A stretch of 49,041 bases of DNA. Source: Myxococcota bacterium (GTDB taxonomy: Bacteria > Myxococcota_A > UBA796). The notes beneath the pieces were generated by a model. It was not told the DNA's origin. It worked only from the letters and a program-made list of their open reading frames with translations, and did no database searches. Position numbers and translations under genes: made by a program. How positions within the stretch are numbered: the first letter of the stretch is position 1; the number at the start of each line of letters is the position of its first letter. The stretch lies in the NCBI GenBank assembly GCA_029251165.1, contig JAQXDW010000017.1, forward strand, positions 1 through 49,041, written 5' to 3'. This document shows positions 35,811-43,455 of this stretch, one piece after another.

Positions 35811-37325
35811 ATGGATGAGCACCGCCAGGAGCTGACCCGCTTCCTCACCTTCTCAGGGTGCCTGCTCGGGCTGCTCGCGGCTCCCTATCTTCTCCCGGCC
35901 CTCGACTCGCTCAAGCCATGGGTGTCCGGCGAGCCCCTGCCGCTCATCGGGCTGTGGTGGCAGCCTGACGTGGTCCGTCAGGTGGAGGAGACAGCGGACG
36001 GCATCGCGATGGTGATCGTCGATGAGGAGCCCGAGGAGAGCGCAGTCCTGATGCCCTCGGTCTTCCCCGACCGCAGTCCAGGCATCCACGAGCCCCTCGA
36101 TGTGCCGCCTGGTGCGCTGGATGCCTGGTTTGTCTCCCTGAGCCGGGTCGAGGACGATCTGCCCGGTGAGATCGCACGCACCCTCATCTGGGGAGACTCC
36201 ACCATCGCCAGCGACCGGGTCATCGAGGATGTCCGCAGCCGGATGCAGGACCGATTCGGTGACGGTGGCCCCGGCTTCCTCGCGGTCCAGGTCGATCCGT
36301 ACTGGTCGCTGCGGGCGGACATCACCCGGTGGGTCAAGGGGGAGTGGACCAACACCACGATCGTCTCGGGTGGGGGGGCTGGCCGGCGCTACGGACTGGC
36401 GGGGGTCGCCTCCACGGCCCTCGGCGAGACCTCCTCTGCCCTCGGCAGCCACCCCGATGCCACCGAGCCCCTGACCCGTGCCCAGGTCTTCTACCAGCTC
36501 CAGCCGGGAGGCGGAAGCTTCTCGGCATCGTTTCGCGGAGACGGAATGGGAGCGGCGACCGCCTCGGGGGGCACGTCCGATGGCTACCGCGAGCTGCGCT
36601 CTCCGGGCACCCAGCGGCTGTACATCAAGACCGCCGGAGACGGCCCGGTCACCTTCTATGGTGCGGCCCTGGAGACGGCCGGTCCGGGGGTGACCTGGGA
36701 GACCTTTGGCATCGCTGGCGCAAGCATTGCGGCGATGAAGACCCTGCGCAAGCGCCACCTGTCCAGCCAGGTTGCTGCGCGAGACCCGGCCCTGGTCGTG
36801 TACTGGACCGGCGGCAATGAGATCGCGTATCCCAGCGTCCAGACAGGAGATGGCGCGGACTACCGGCGCATCTACGGGCAGGTCGTGGACATGATCCGCG
36901 ACGGCGCACCAGACGCGGCCTGCCTGCTCATCGGCCCTCTCGATCAAGCCACCCGCAAGCGCGGCCAGATCGTCAGCAAGGTGGGTGTCGAGCGGCTGAT
37001 TCGGTTTCAGAAGACGGTCGCGGCGGAGCAGGGCTGCGCGTACTGGGATGCACGCGAGGCGATGGGCGGGGAGGGCAGCTTCGCGAAGTGGCTGCGTGCA
37101 AAGCCACGGCTGACCTCGCCGGATCTCATGCACATCACCCGGGCGGGCGGACAGGTCCTCGGTGACGTCCTCGCCGACCTCCTGCTCGATGCTTACGACC
37201 GCTGGCGCGCGGAGAACCCGGAGATCGGCTGGTTTCCCGAGGAGTGTGACCCAGACACCTTCGAGGAGTCCCTCGGAGAGTCCCTCGGAGAGTCCCTGCC
37301 GGATGCTATCGAGGGGGCAGGCTGA
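35811..37325 (+). CDS. SGNH/GDSL-fold exported protein, partner of the MBOAT
   Basis: Single-anchor membrane protein of 504 residues: an N-terminal hydrophobic segment (11-35) acts as signal anchor and the rest is periplasmic. The SGNH blocks are IWGDS (128-130, nucleophile Ser), TGGNE (Asn) and SPDLMHITRAG (Asp and His near 438-441). Such proteins finish acetyl transfer to a polysaccharide or remove it. GGGAGG lies 8 nt before the ATG at 35811. The C-terminus carries three repeats of ESLG. The gene is co-directional with PhoD and MBOAT and overlaps the next, convergent SGNH gene by 20 bp. Confidence 0.86.
   Translation: MDEHRQELTRFLTFSGCLLGLLAAPYLLPALDSLKPWVSGEPLPLIGLWWQPDVVRQVEETADGIAMVIVDEEPEESAVLMPSVFPDRSPGIHEPLDVPPGALDAWFVSLSRVEDDLPGEIARTLIWGDSTIASDRVIEDVRSRMQDRFGDGGPGFLAVQVDPYWSLRADITRWVKGEWTNTTIVSGGGAGRRYGLAGVASTALGETSSALGSHPDATEPLTRAQVFYQLQPGGGSFSASFRGDGMGAATASGGTSDGYRELRSPGTQRLYIKTAGDGPVTFYGAALETAGPGVTWETFGIAGASIAAMKTLRKRHLSSQVAARDPALVVYWTGGNEIAYPSVQTGDGADYRRIYGQVVDMIRDGAPDAACLLIGPLDQATRKRGQIVSKVGVERLIRFQKTVAAEQGCAYWDAREAMGGEGSFAKWLRAKPRLTSPDLMHITRAGGQVLGDVLADLLLDAYDRWRAENPEIGWFPEECDPDTFEESLGESLGESLPDAIEGAG
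37266..37301. repeat. 12-bp tandem repeat at the end of the SGNH gene
   Basis: gagtccctcgga occurs twice in full and a third time with changes (gagtccctgccg), encoding ESLG units just before the stop. It lies next to the tail-to-tail overlap with the neighbouring gene. Confidence 0.75.
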
Positions 37326-38742
37326 GGCTGCGGGCGTCGTCGAGTGCGGCGATGAACAGCTCGGCGGAGTGTGTGTAGCCATCGGGGGTGAAGTGGATGT
37401 AGTCCCCAGCGGCGAGTCGGGGGCTGTACTGACGCCAGATGAGCATCGAGCCGGGCCCTCCAGTGGCCTGCTGCCAGTCCCAGAACACGCAGCCAAACTC
37501 TGGGGCGACTGTGCGCTGGACCTGGGCGACGGGCTCAGTGCGATCCCAGATCCATGGGGTCGTCCGGCTCTTCTTGATCGCCCGATCCGATGGCCCCACG
37601 AGCACGCAGGCGGCGTGCGGACGAGTCTGACGGAGGCGCGCCAGCACTGCGCGCAGATCGGCTGTGTAGGCCTCCATCGTGTAGTCGGGATCGGCGGCTT
37701 CGTTGGTCCCGTAGGCGAGCACCACGAGGTCGGGATCCAGGGCCGTCATCATCTGATCCATCAGCGGCTCGTCCCAGGACAGCCACGACTTCGCCTGACG
37801 ACCTCGGATTCCGATGGCATCGACAATGACGCCCGGTCCCGCGCGCTCTGCGGAGATGCCGAACAGTCGAACCTCACCGTCGCCCTGCGGCGAGACGGTC
37901 AGGCGGTGCGCACCGGGCTCGACATCAATCCATGCCTGGAGAAGCTCGGGCGCGTCTGCTGCGGTGGGAAATGACAGCGGCGGGCCCTGATCGACCCGGG
38001 CGGTGAGGGTGCCGCCCTCAGGCTGCATGAGTCCGAAGATGCGGTACCGGCTGACGGCCCGGCCGTGGGGGTTGCTGCGGGTGGTCTCGACCCAGCCGAA
38101 GTCCTCGGCGCTGCTGCTGCTCACCGACATCCCGAGGCCCAGGTAGTGGTCTCCCCAGGAGGTCTTGGCGCGGTCGTAGTCGGGCCGCCAGCCGTCGGTT
38201 CGGCAGAGGTTGATGTCGCTGTTGCGGAAGCCCCGGTACAGGGCTGCGGGCAGGATGAAGCCGTGTCCGGCGTCTCCGTAGCGGGACTGCATCACGCGGC
38301 GAATGTGGCCGGTCCAGTAGTCTCCCCCGGTGTGTGAGGCGCCGAAGACGGTCATCCGAACCCGCTCTCCGACCTCTGCTCGGCGCAGCACCTCGCCCAC
38401 ACGCCAGATGTCCTGAGGATTGCCCTCCAGGGGCTGCAGCGGGAGCAGCGTCGGGTCGGTCTCGGCGGGGGGCTCGACCTCAAGGCCGTCTGCTCCGAGG
38501 AGCGTCGGGAGGGTGTCTGGCGGGGTGGACTCAGGAACCTCCGGAGGCTCCAAGGGGGCCTCTGGTGGCAGCGGAGGGGTGCGGCCCTCGGCAAAGTCGA
38601 GCCCACCGCTCCTGGCAGCGCTGCAGTCCTGGGCTGGGAGCTGGGGAACTACAGAGCGGAGCTGGATGACCTGGGTGGTGATCCCGAGCGCCCCTGCCGG
38701 CAGCAGGAGCACGCCGATGGCGAGCAGTGTCTTGGTGTGCAT
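37306..38742 (-). CDS. SGNH/GDSL-fold exported protein, second copy
   Basis: Periplasmic or membrane-anchored protein of 478 residues with an N-terminal hydrophobic segment (MHTKTLLAIGVLLLPAG) and a Pro/Glu-rich linker (about 50-110). The SGNH blocks are FGASHTGGD (the usual GDS reads GAS, keeping the Ser), LAYGTNEA (Asn) and DYIHFTPDGY (Asp, His). Layout and some blocks match the upstream SGNH protein, so the two are distant paralogues. The ATG at 38742 is taken over the TTG at 38754 because it puts the basic n-region at the front. Convergent with the first SGNH gene; the last 20 bp overlap. Confidence 0.84.
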   Translation of the reverse strand: MHTKTLLAIGVLLLPAGALGITTQVIQLRSVVPQLPAQDCSAARSGGLDFAEGRTPPLPPEAPLEPPEVPESTPPDTLPTLLGADGLEVEPPAETDPTLLPLQPLEGNPQDIWRVGEVLRRAEVGERVRMTVFGASHTGGDYWTGHIRRVMQSRYGDAGHGFILPAALYRGFRNSDINLCRTDGWRPDYDRAKTSWGDHYLGLGMSVSSSSAEDFGWVETTRSNPHGRAVSRYRIFGLMQPEGGTLTARVDQGPPLSFPTAADAPELLQAWIDVEPGAHRLTVSPQGDGEVRLFGISAERAGPGVIVDAIGIRGRQAKSWLSWDEPLMDQMMTALDPDLVVLAYGTNEAADPDYTMEAYTADLRAVLARLRQTRPHAACVLVGPSDRAIKKSRTTPWIWDRTEPVAQVQRTVAPEFGCVFWDWQQATGGPGSMLIWRQYSPRLAAGDYIHFTPDGYTHSAELFIAALDDARSLSLPPR

Positions 38743-38779
38743 TCGCAGGAACAACCCCAGGTCAGCGTCAGGGCATCCG

Positions 38780-39697
38780 TCAGTACCGTGCGACGCCGCT
38801 GTCGATGTTTAGGGACCAGGCATCGATTCCACCGGAGACGTTGTAGACCGTCTTGAAGCCCTGGCTGAGGTAGTACTCTGCCGCCTGCTGGCTGCGCACG
38901 CCGTGGTGGCAGTGGAAGGCCACCGGGGCGCTGCGGTCCAACGCGGCGAGCTTCTCCATGCCCGAGCGATCCAGCGCGATTGCGTCGGCGATGATGGCGG
39001 TCTCACGCTCCTGGGGGGTGCGCACGTCGAACAGGGTGATCCCGCCGGCTGTCATCATCTCCTTGAGCTGGAAGACGTCGATCTGCTCGACACCGGGGGG
39101 CTCGTTGGGGTTGTCGATGATGACGCCCCCGCCGGACCCAGGCTGGTAGTCCAGGGTCATGCCGTCGGCGCGCTTTGCGCTGCCCCGATCGACCAGAATG
39201 GTCATGCCGTTGCTCTCGACCGAGAAGTCACCGTCGACTTTTGGTCCGAAGCCGATGCCGTACTCGAACCGCGGGGAGATCTCCAGGCGTGGGAAGCCGC
39301 CGCTGCTTGCGGAGTACTCCTTGAGTGCGGAGACCATTGCGTCGGTCAGGGTGATGGCAGGTGCGGTGGGCTCAGCGTAGGAGAGACCCAGCATCTTGTG
39401 CAGCTCACCGTTGGAGGCCATCTGGGTGACGATGTCGCTTCCCCCGACGAATTCCTGGTCGATGTAGAGCTGCGGGATGGTCGGCCACTCCGAGAAGTCT
39501 TTGATACCGCTGCGAATCTCGGGATCTCGGAGGACATCGACGGTCTCGAACGCTTCGCCGAGATCGAGCAAGATGCCCACCGCCCGTGCCGAGAAGCCAC
39601 ACTGTGGCTGGCTGCGGTTGCCCTTCATGAACAGGACAATGCGGTTGTGGTCGATGACCTTCTGGATTTTAGAGCGGGCGTCTGCGGAAAGCGGCAT
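38780..39697 (-). CDS. Glutaredoxin (CGFS) / IscA-like / rhodanese fusion protein
   Basis: Three domains in one 305-residue protein. Residues 1-105 are a monothiol glutaredoxin with CGFS at 33-36 and the WPTIPQLYI glutathione site; such proteins carry and transfer [2Fe-2S] clusters. Residues about 113-200 read like an IscA/HesB-type domain (LTDAMVSALKEY, MTILVD, DYQPG, IIDNPNEP) but contain no Cys, so this part cannot bind iron in the usual way. Residues 205-305 are a rhodanese domain with FDVRTPQER and the active Cys in FHCHHGVRS. AGGAGG lies 5 nt before the ATG. The set suggests a link between sulfur handling and Fe-S delivery. Confidence 0.88.
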   Translation of the reverse strand: MPLSADARSKIQKVIDHNRIVLFMKGNRSQPQCGFSARAVGILLDLGEAFETVDVLRDPEIRSGIKDFSEWPTIPQLYIDQEFVGGSDIVTQMASNGELHKMLGLSYAEPTAPAITLTDAMVSALKEYSASSGGFPRLEISPRFEYGIGFGPKVDGDFSVESNGMTILVDRGSAKRADGMTLDYQPGSGGGVIIDNPNEPPGVEQIDVFQLKEMMTAGGITLFDVRTPQERETAIIADAIALDRSGMEKLAALDRSAPVAFHCHHGVRSQQAAEYYLSQGFKTVYNVSGGIDAWSLNIDSGVARY

Positions 39698-39951
39698 GGC
39701 AGCCTCCTGGGTGGTTTCTCTGCGGCTATCTCACCGCACCCGGGTGGTCACATCATCTGCGCTGAACGACTCGTCTCATGCTGACCGAGATCAGCGCCGA
39801 TCCCGCAAGCCACTCCATGCTGCGCGATGCGTGATGGCTGGGCGCAGCGGTCTCCGTCTGGAAGCGATGGTGAACCTGGAGAGTGGTTTTCGGTCCATGC
39901 TCTGTGAGACCTGTTGGCGTGTCGGTGCCGGGGCTGGTGTGCCTGGTGGCG

Positions 39952-41388
39952 CTACTCCAGCTCCAGTCGGTTGAGGCTGGTAAAGCCGGTGAAGCCTTCC
40001 GCCTGTGTCTCCTGGCGGTCGCTGACCAGGATGGTCGTTGGGCTGATGATGGCTTCGGGGAGCTGATCGAGCTTCCAGGCGCGTGCGCGCTCCAGGTCTA
40101 CGACCATCGACCAGTGGTGGACAAATCGGTAGAACACCGGGTTGGGGCGGCTGCGGCAGGTGAGCAGGACGAGGCCGTGATCGCGTCCCATCTCCTTGAG
40201 CTCGGCGTGGCAGTCCTCTCCGGCCCCGGTGACGGGGTGGTAGACGCCGCTGTCGAAGTCCATGAGTACGACCCCGCCGGTATGCGGATCCCGGCCCAGG
40301 CCTGGGCGCGGCATGCCGTCATAGCTCAGCGGGGACAGCAGCGGTGACTGCCAGCGCTCGCCAGCCTCCAGGTCAACCCAGTGCTCGGAGAGGGTGGGGG
40401 AGGTGTCGGGGATCGGCTCGGCGAGGATCGGGTGTCGCATCGGACGGGTCAGGAAGCTTCCCCGATGGGCCGGCGGGAGGTCCTGGCTCCAGGCCCGCTC
40501 CCACTCTGGCGACCACAGACGACGAAGACGCTCAGGGCTGCTGCGGTCTGGGTGGCACTCTGCGAGCACCCGAGGCGGAGATGCGAGGGTAGCGGAGATG
40601 GTCCAGCGGCAGTCTTCTTCGAGGCGCCAGGGCGTCGGCTGGGTGTCACGATAGAGCTGGACACCGCCGGTCCAGGAGCCGACCGCAGTCCAGCGCTCCG
40701 ACAGCTGCCAGCTGTCGGTGGTCGGCCCACCATCGACCATGCGGCACTTCGGGGTCTCACCATCGAGCCGATACCGCACACAGGGGCCGTCGCTGCCTGG
40801 GACTCCGCGTCCGCTCCAGGCCTCGATGCGATCGCCATCGATGGACATCGCGGTCGGCCAGAGGGGGAGCGGCGACAGCACTGGCTCGCCGTCGCCGCCG
40901 AACACCCCGTAGTAGGCCTCGCCAGCTTCACCCCGAGCCGCGACCAGCACGGACGCGCTGAGGAACAGCCGAACGTCGGTGGCTGCGGTTCCGTCGGGTA
41001 GGGTCAGCTCGGTGGTGAGGCTCGCGCCGTCTGTGAGCCGGACCAGCACCGGCAGCGGATTCTCGGCCTCTCGGGCAACCGCCACGCCGAGGTCCCAGTC
41101 GACCGCGCGCGGCGTGGGGACCGTCCCGTAGTCGGTGCCGTCGGTGCCGAGGAGCCGGCCGCCGGTCGGCAGGATCGGCTCCGTGCTCGACAGCTCGTAC
41201 AGCAGCACCCGGTCGGTGCTGGCCTCCCAGAGCATCGCGGCCTCGCCTTCATACAGTGGCGTCGAGCCCGCGAATCGGCCTGCGCTCAGTGCGATCGGGC
41301 TGCCCTCTGACAGCACGCGAAGGGTGGGCTCGGGCTCGGGCTCTGCCGGCGGCGGGACTGACGGGCAGGCCAGCAGGAGGGCGATCAT
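39952..41388 (-). CDS. Large lipoprotein, possible beta-propeller
   Basis: Exported protein of 478 residues with a very short signal MIALLLAC ending in a lipobox, then a Pro/Glu linker and a long beta-rich body with repeated Trp/Gly/Asp strands (VDWDLGVAVA, SERWTAVGSWTGGV, EHWVDLEAGERW), which could be a propeller. The family is not known. The ATG at 41388 overlaps the stop of the ferritin-like gene (ATGA), which supports this start although the signal is only seven residues; an open frame to 41442 would add RR and HHH residues before it. Last gene of a four-gene operon; 254 bp of apparently empty DNA follow before the glutaredoxin gene. Confidence 0.78.
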   Translation of the reverse strand: MIALLLACPSVPPPAEPEPEPTLRVLSEGSPIALSAGRFAGSTPLYEGEAAMLWEASTDRVLLYELSSTEPILPTGGRLLGTDGTDYGTVPTPRAVDWDLGVAVAREAENPLPVLVRLTDGASLTTELTLPDGTAATDVRLFLSASVLVAARGEAGEAYYGVFGGDGEPVLSPLPLWPTAMSIDGDRIEAWSGRGVPGSDGPCVRYRLDGETPKCRMVDGGPTTDSWQLSERWTAVGSWTGGVQLYRDTQPTPWRLEEDCRWTISATLASPPRVLAECHPDRSSPERLRRLWSPEWERAWSQDLPPAHRGSFLTRPMRHPILAEPIPDTSPTLSEHWVDLEAGERWQSPLLSPLSYDGMPRPGLGRDPHTGGVVLMDFDSGVYHPVTGAGEDCHAELKEMGRDHGLVLLTCRSRPNPVFYRFVHHWSMVVDLERARAWKLDQLPEAIISPTTILVSDRQETQAEGFTGFTSLNRLELE

Positions 41389-42068
41389 GGAATGGTGATG
41401 CCGCGCCGGGCAAACCGGGGGCGGATCTGCTCGTCGAGGCAAGCCTGGTAGATTCGGGCGTACTCTTCGCCGTTGATCATCCCGCAGGACCGCTCTGTAT
41501 CGGTGATGGTCGTCCGCGAGCGGGCTCCGCCGTAGGCCGTGTGGAACCAGCGGAGCATCTCCGGGAGCGCAGCCTCCGCGCGCGTGCGGACCCCGGAGCC
41601 ATCGATCTCAAGCAGGACATCGAGGGCGTCCCAGCCAAACGCACGATGGACGGCCTCGTCCTTGAGGATGCGATCCAGGGCACTCCGCGCGACAGGGACT
41701 GTGGTGGTGGCCCGCATCGCGTGGAACAGCGGCACCGCGAAGGTCTCGCCGAGGCAGAAGTTCCGGAGGATGGAGTCAACCAGGCTCGCGAGGACACCCT
41801 CTGGAGCAGTGGGGGCAGCGGTGGCTCGGATGTCGAGCGCCATGGGGGCGTCTTCTCCGCCGCGGTCGACCACGACGTCGTGGCTCAGTCGGGCGTGAAC
41901 CAGCTCGTCCTGCACGATGCGAAGTCCGACGGAGATCACCTCTTCAGGGAAGCCACACTGAATCATCCAGTGAACGACCTGTGCGGCCAGTCCGGAGGAG
42001 CCGTACTCCGCACGCACGCGGTTCTTCCACTCCGACAGCACGCGATCCAGGGCGGGATCCGAAGCCAT
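41385..42068 (-). CDS. Ferritin-like diiron-type protein
   Basis: All-helical protein of 227 residues with two EXXH-type motifs, VQDELVHARL and LKDEAVHRAFG, and a further Glu in LGETFAVPLFHAM, the pattern of ferritin-superfamily diiron oxidases and oxygenases. No signal peptide is present. The first-helix Glu ligand is not obvious, so the metal site is not proven. It sits between two lipoprotein genes in a tight operon (2 bp after one stop, ATGA with the next). GGAG is 8 nt before the ATG at 42068. The function may be hydroxylation or N-oxidation of a small molecule, or iron handling; the sequence does not decide. Confidence 0.76.
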   Translation of the reverse strand: MASDPALDRVLSEWKNRVRAEYGSSGLAAQVVHWMIQCGFPEEVISVGLRIVQDELVHARLSHDVVVDRGGEDAPMALDIRATAAPTAPEGVLASLVDSILRNFCLGETFAVPLFHAMRATTTVPVARSALDRILKDEAVHRAFGWDALDVLLEIDGSGVRTRAEAALPEMLRWFHTAYGGARSRTTITDTERSCGMINGEEYARIYQACLDEQIRPRFARRGITIP

Positions 42069-42070
42069 GG

Positions 42071-42517
42071 TCACTTCTCCAGGAGCGTCTTGACCTTCTC
42101 TGCGGGGCACTGAACCAGGGTTCCCCCCGATCTGCTTCCTTCGTCCAGGACGTACCCGCCCATCGCACGGGCCTGCTTAGGCACGGTGCGGGGGTCGTAC
42201 CACTCCTTGAAGCACTCGGTGCCGTCTGCGCTGACTGCGAGGACCGGAATCGGTGGGTTTGTCGCGCCCTCAGGGTGGTCTGAGGTGACGCTCTCCCAGG
42301 TCGGCAGGGTCGGCTCTGGGAGCTGCGGCGGGGGCGGGTTGACGGTCCGGATGGGGCCGCCGCTTGGTGTCATGACCTCAGGGACGATGCTCTCCGGGGC
42401 GGGGGCCTCGGTGCTGGCATCCGCTGGAGGGGGAGTGGCGGGATCGTCACGACCGGCGCGACAACCCGCGACAGTGAGGGCGGCTCCGGCGGTCAGGATG
42501 ACTACGGCACGACGCAT
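42071..42517 (-). CDS. Small Pro-rich lipoprotein
   Basis: Lipoprotein of 148 residues: signal MRRAVVILTAGAALTVAGC with lipobox, then about 50 residues rich in Pro, Ala and Thr, and a short C-terminal domain with two Cys (TECFKEWYDP, LVQCPAEKV). No family is recognised. It starts 11 bp after the AgmX-like gene stop and ends 2 bp before the ferritin-like start, so it belongs to the operon. The ATG at 42517 is chosen to place the signal first; the frame is open to 42622. Confidence 0.83.
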   Translation of the reverse strand: MRRAVVILTAGAALTVAGCRAGRDDPATPPPADASTEAPAPESIVPEVMTPSGGPIRTVNPPPPQLPEPTLPTWESVTSDHPEGATNPPIPVLAVSADGTECFKEWYDPRTVPKQARAMGGYVLDEGSRSGGTLVQCPAEKVKTLLEK

Positions 42518-42528
42518 CTTGGTCTCTC

Positions 42529-43398
42529 TCAGCCTCGAGTGAAGTTGAAGGGGTAGGTAACCACGACGGTCCCGCCACGGGGAACGGGAAACTGAGATCC
42601 TTCGAGGTTCTGGAGGATGCACTGCTCGACCTGGGCGTTGCCGAGGCTGGAGCTTGCAACCCGCGCGCGGTCCACCACGCCGACATCGTCGACGACGAAT
42701 TCGACGGTGATGGTCCCCTGGAGGTTCGGGGTCCGCTGGAGCTGCCGCTGGTAGCAGCCCTTGTAGATGTCGATCTTCTGGCGAATCCCCAGCGCGATCG
42801 CGCTCTTGTCGAGCTCTCCCCGACCGTCTCTGGCGCTGGTGAAGCCCTGCGGGGCTTCGTAGACGACGGTGTCGGTGACGTTGCCGAAGCCGCTGTCTGC
42901 CTCCAGCGGCTCACCCAGGCCCATCATCGCGAAGGGACCCTCTGCCTCACCGAGCGTGAGGTGGGGACCCTCCTGGCTCATCAGCTCCGGCGGAGTGAGG
43001 TGCTCGTCGGAGGTCGCGATGGTCTCAAGCGGTATCTGGATGATCGCAGCGACCACCGCAGAGTCCTGCCGTGTGGTGCTGCCCTTGAGCATGAGGAGTC
43101 GCTCACCGGCGGTCGTGGTGACGATCAGCTCTGCCACCGCGCCCTGGTAGGCCGGGAGGTAGGTCAGCGTGCGGATTGTAGAGAAGGAGACCGTGGTGCT
43201 CTCGCCGCTGTCGAGCCAGATAAATCGCAGCGCCCGGCTTCGCGTGTCGAGGATGACCTTGTCTGCCCAGGCGGAGAACTCAGCGGCTTCTTCCGGCGCG
43301 CCCGTGTCTGAGAACTGATCGGTTCTGAGCGCATCTTGAGCGGTGGCGGTTGAGGCGATCGCGAGGAGCGCAAGGAGGGGCAGTGTCCAGCGGTACAT
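42529..43398 (-). CDS. Exported AgmX/PglI C-terminal domain protein
   Basis: Secreted periplasmic protein of 289 residues. The signal peptide MYRWTLPLLALLAIASTATA is clear (cleavage after ATA). The last ~105 residues match the AgmX/PglI C-terminal (TonB-like) domain: LDKSAIALGIRQKIDIYKGCY, LQGTITVEFVVDD, ASSSLGN, VEQCILQNL and a final VPRGGTVVVTYPFNF. In Myxococcus this domain is linked to adventurous gliding and to peptidoglycan or outer-membrane machinery; many copies occur per genome, so the exact role is open. First gene of the four-gene minus-strand operon; the PilZ gene ends 57 bp upstream. Confidence 0.88.
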   Translation of the reverse strand: MYRWTLPLLALLAIASTATAQDALRTDQFSDTGAPEEAAEFSAWADKVILDTRSRALRFIWLDSGESTTVSFSTIRTLTYLPAYQGAVAELIVTTTAGERLLMLKGSTTRQDSAVVAAIIQIPLETIATSDEHLTPPELMSQEGPHLTLGEAEGPFAMMGLGEPLEADSGFGNVTDTVVYEAPQGFTSARDGRGELDKSAIALGIRQKIDIYKGCYQRQLQRTPNLQGTITVEFVVDDVGVVDRARVASSSLGNAQVEQCILQNLEGSQFPVPRGGTVVVTYPFNFTRG

Positions 43399-43455
43399 GC
43401 TCTACACTCTATCAGGGGAGCCCCGGTAGCGTCTGTGGGGTTGTCGGTGATGCCC

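Noticed and set aside
39698..39951. Possible small gene or RNA between the glutaredoxin and large lipoprotein genes
   Set aside because: No frame with a start and ribosome site, no stable hairpin and no tRNA-like pattern could be seen.
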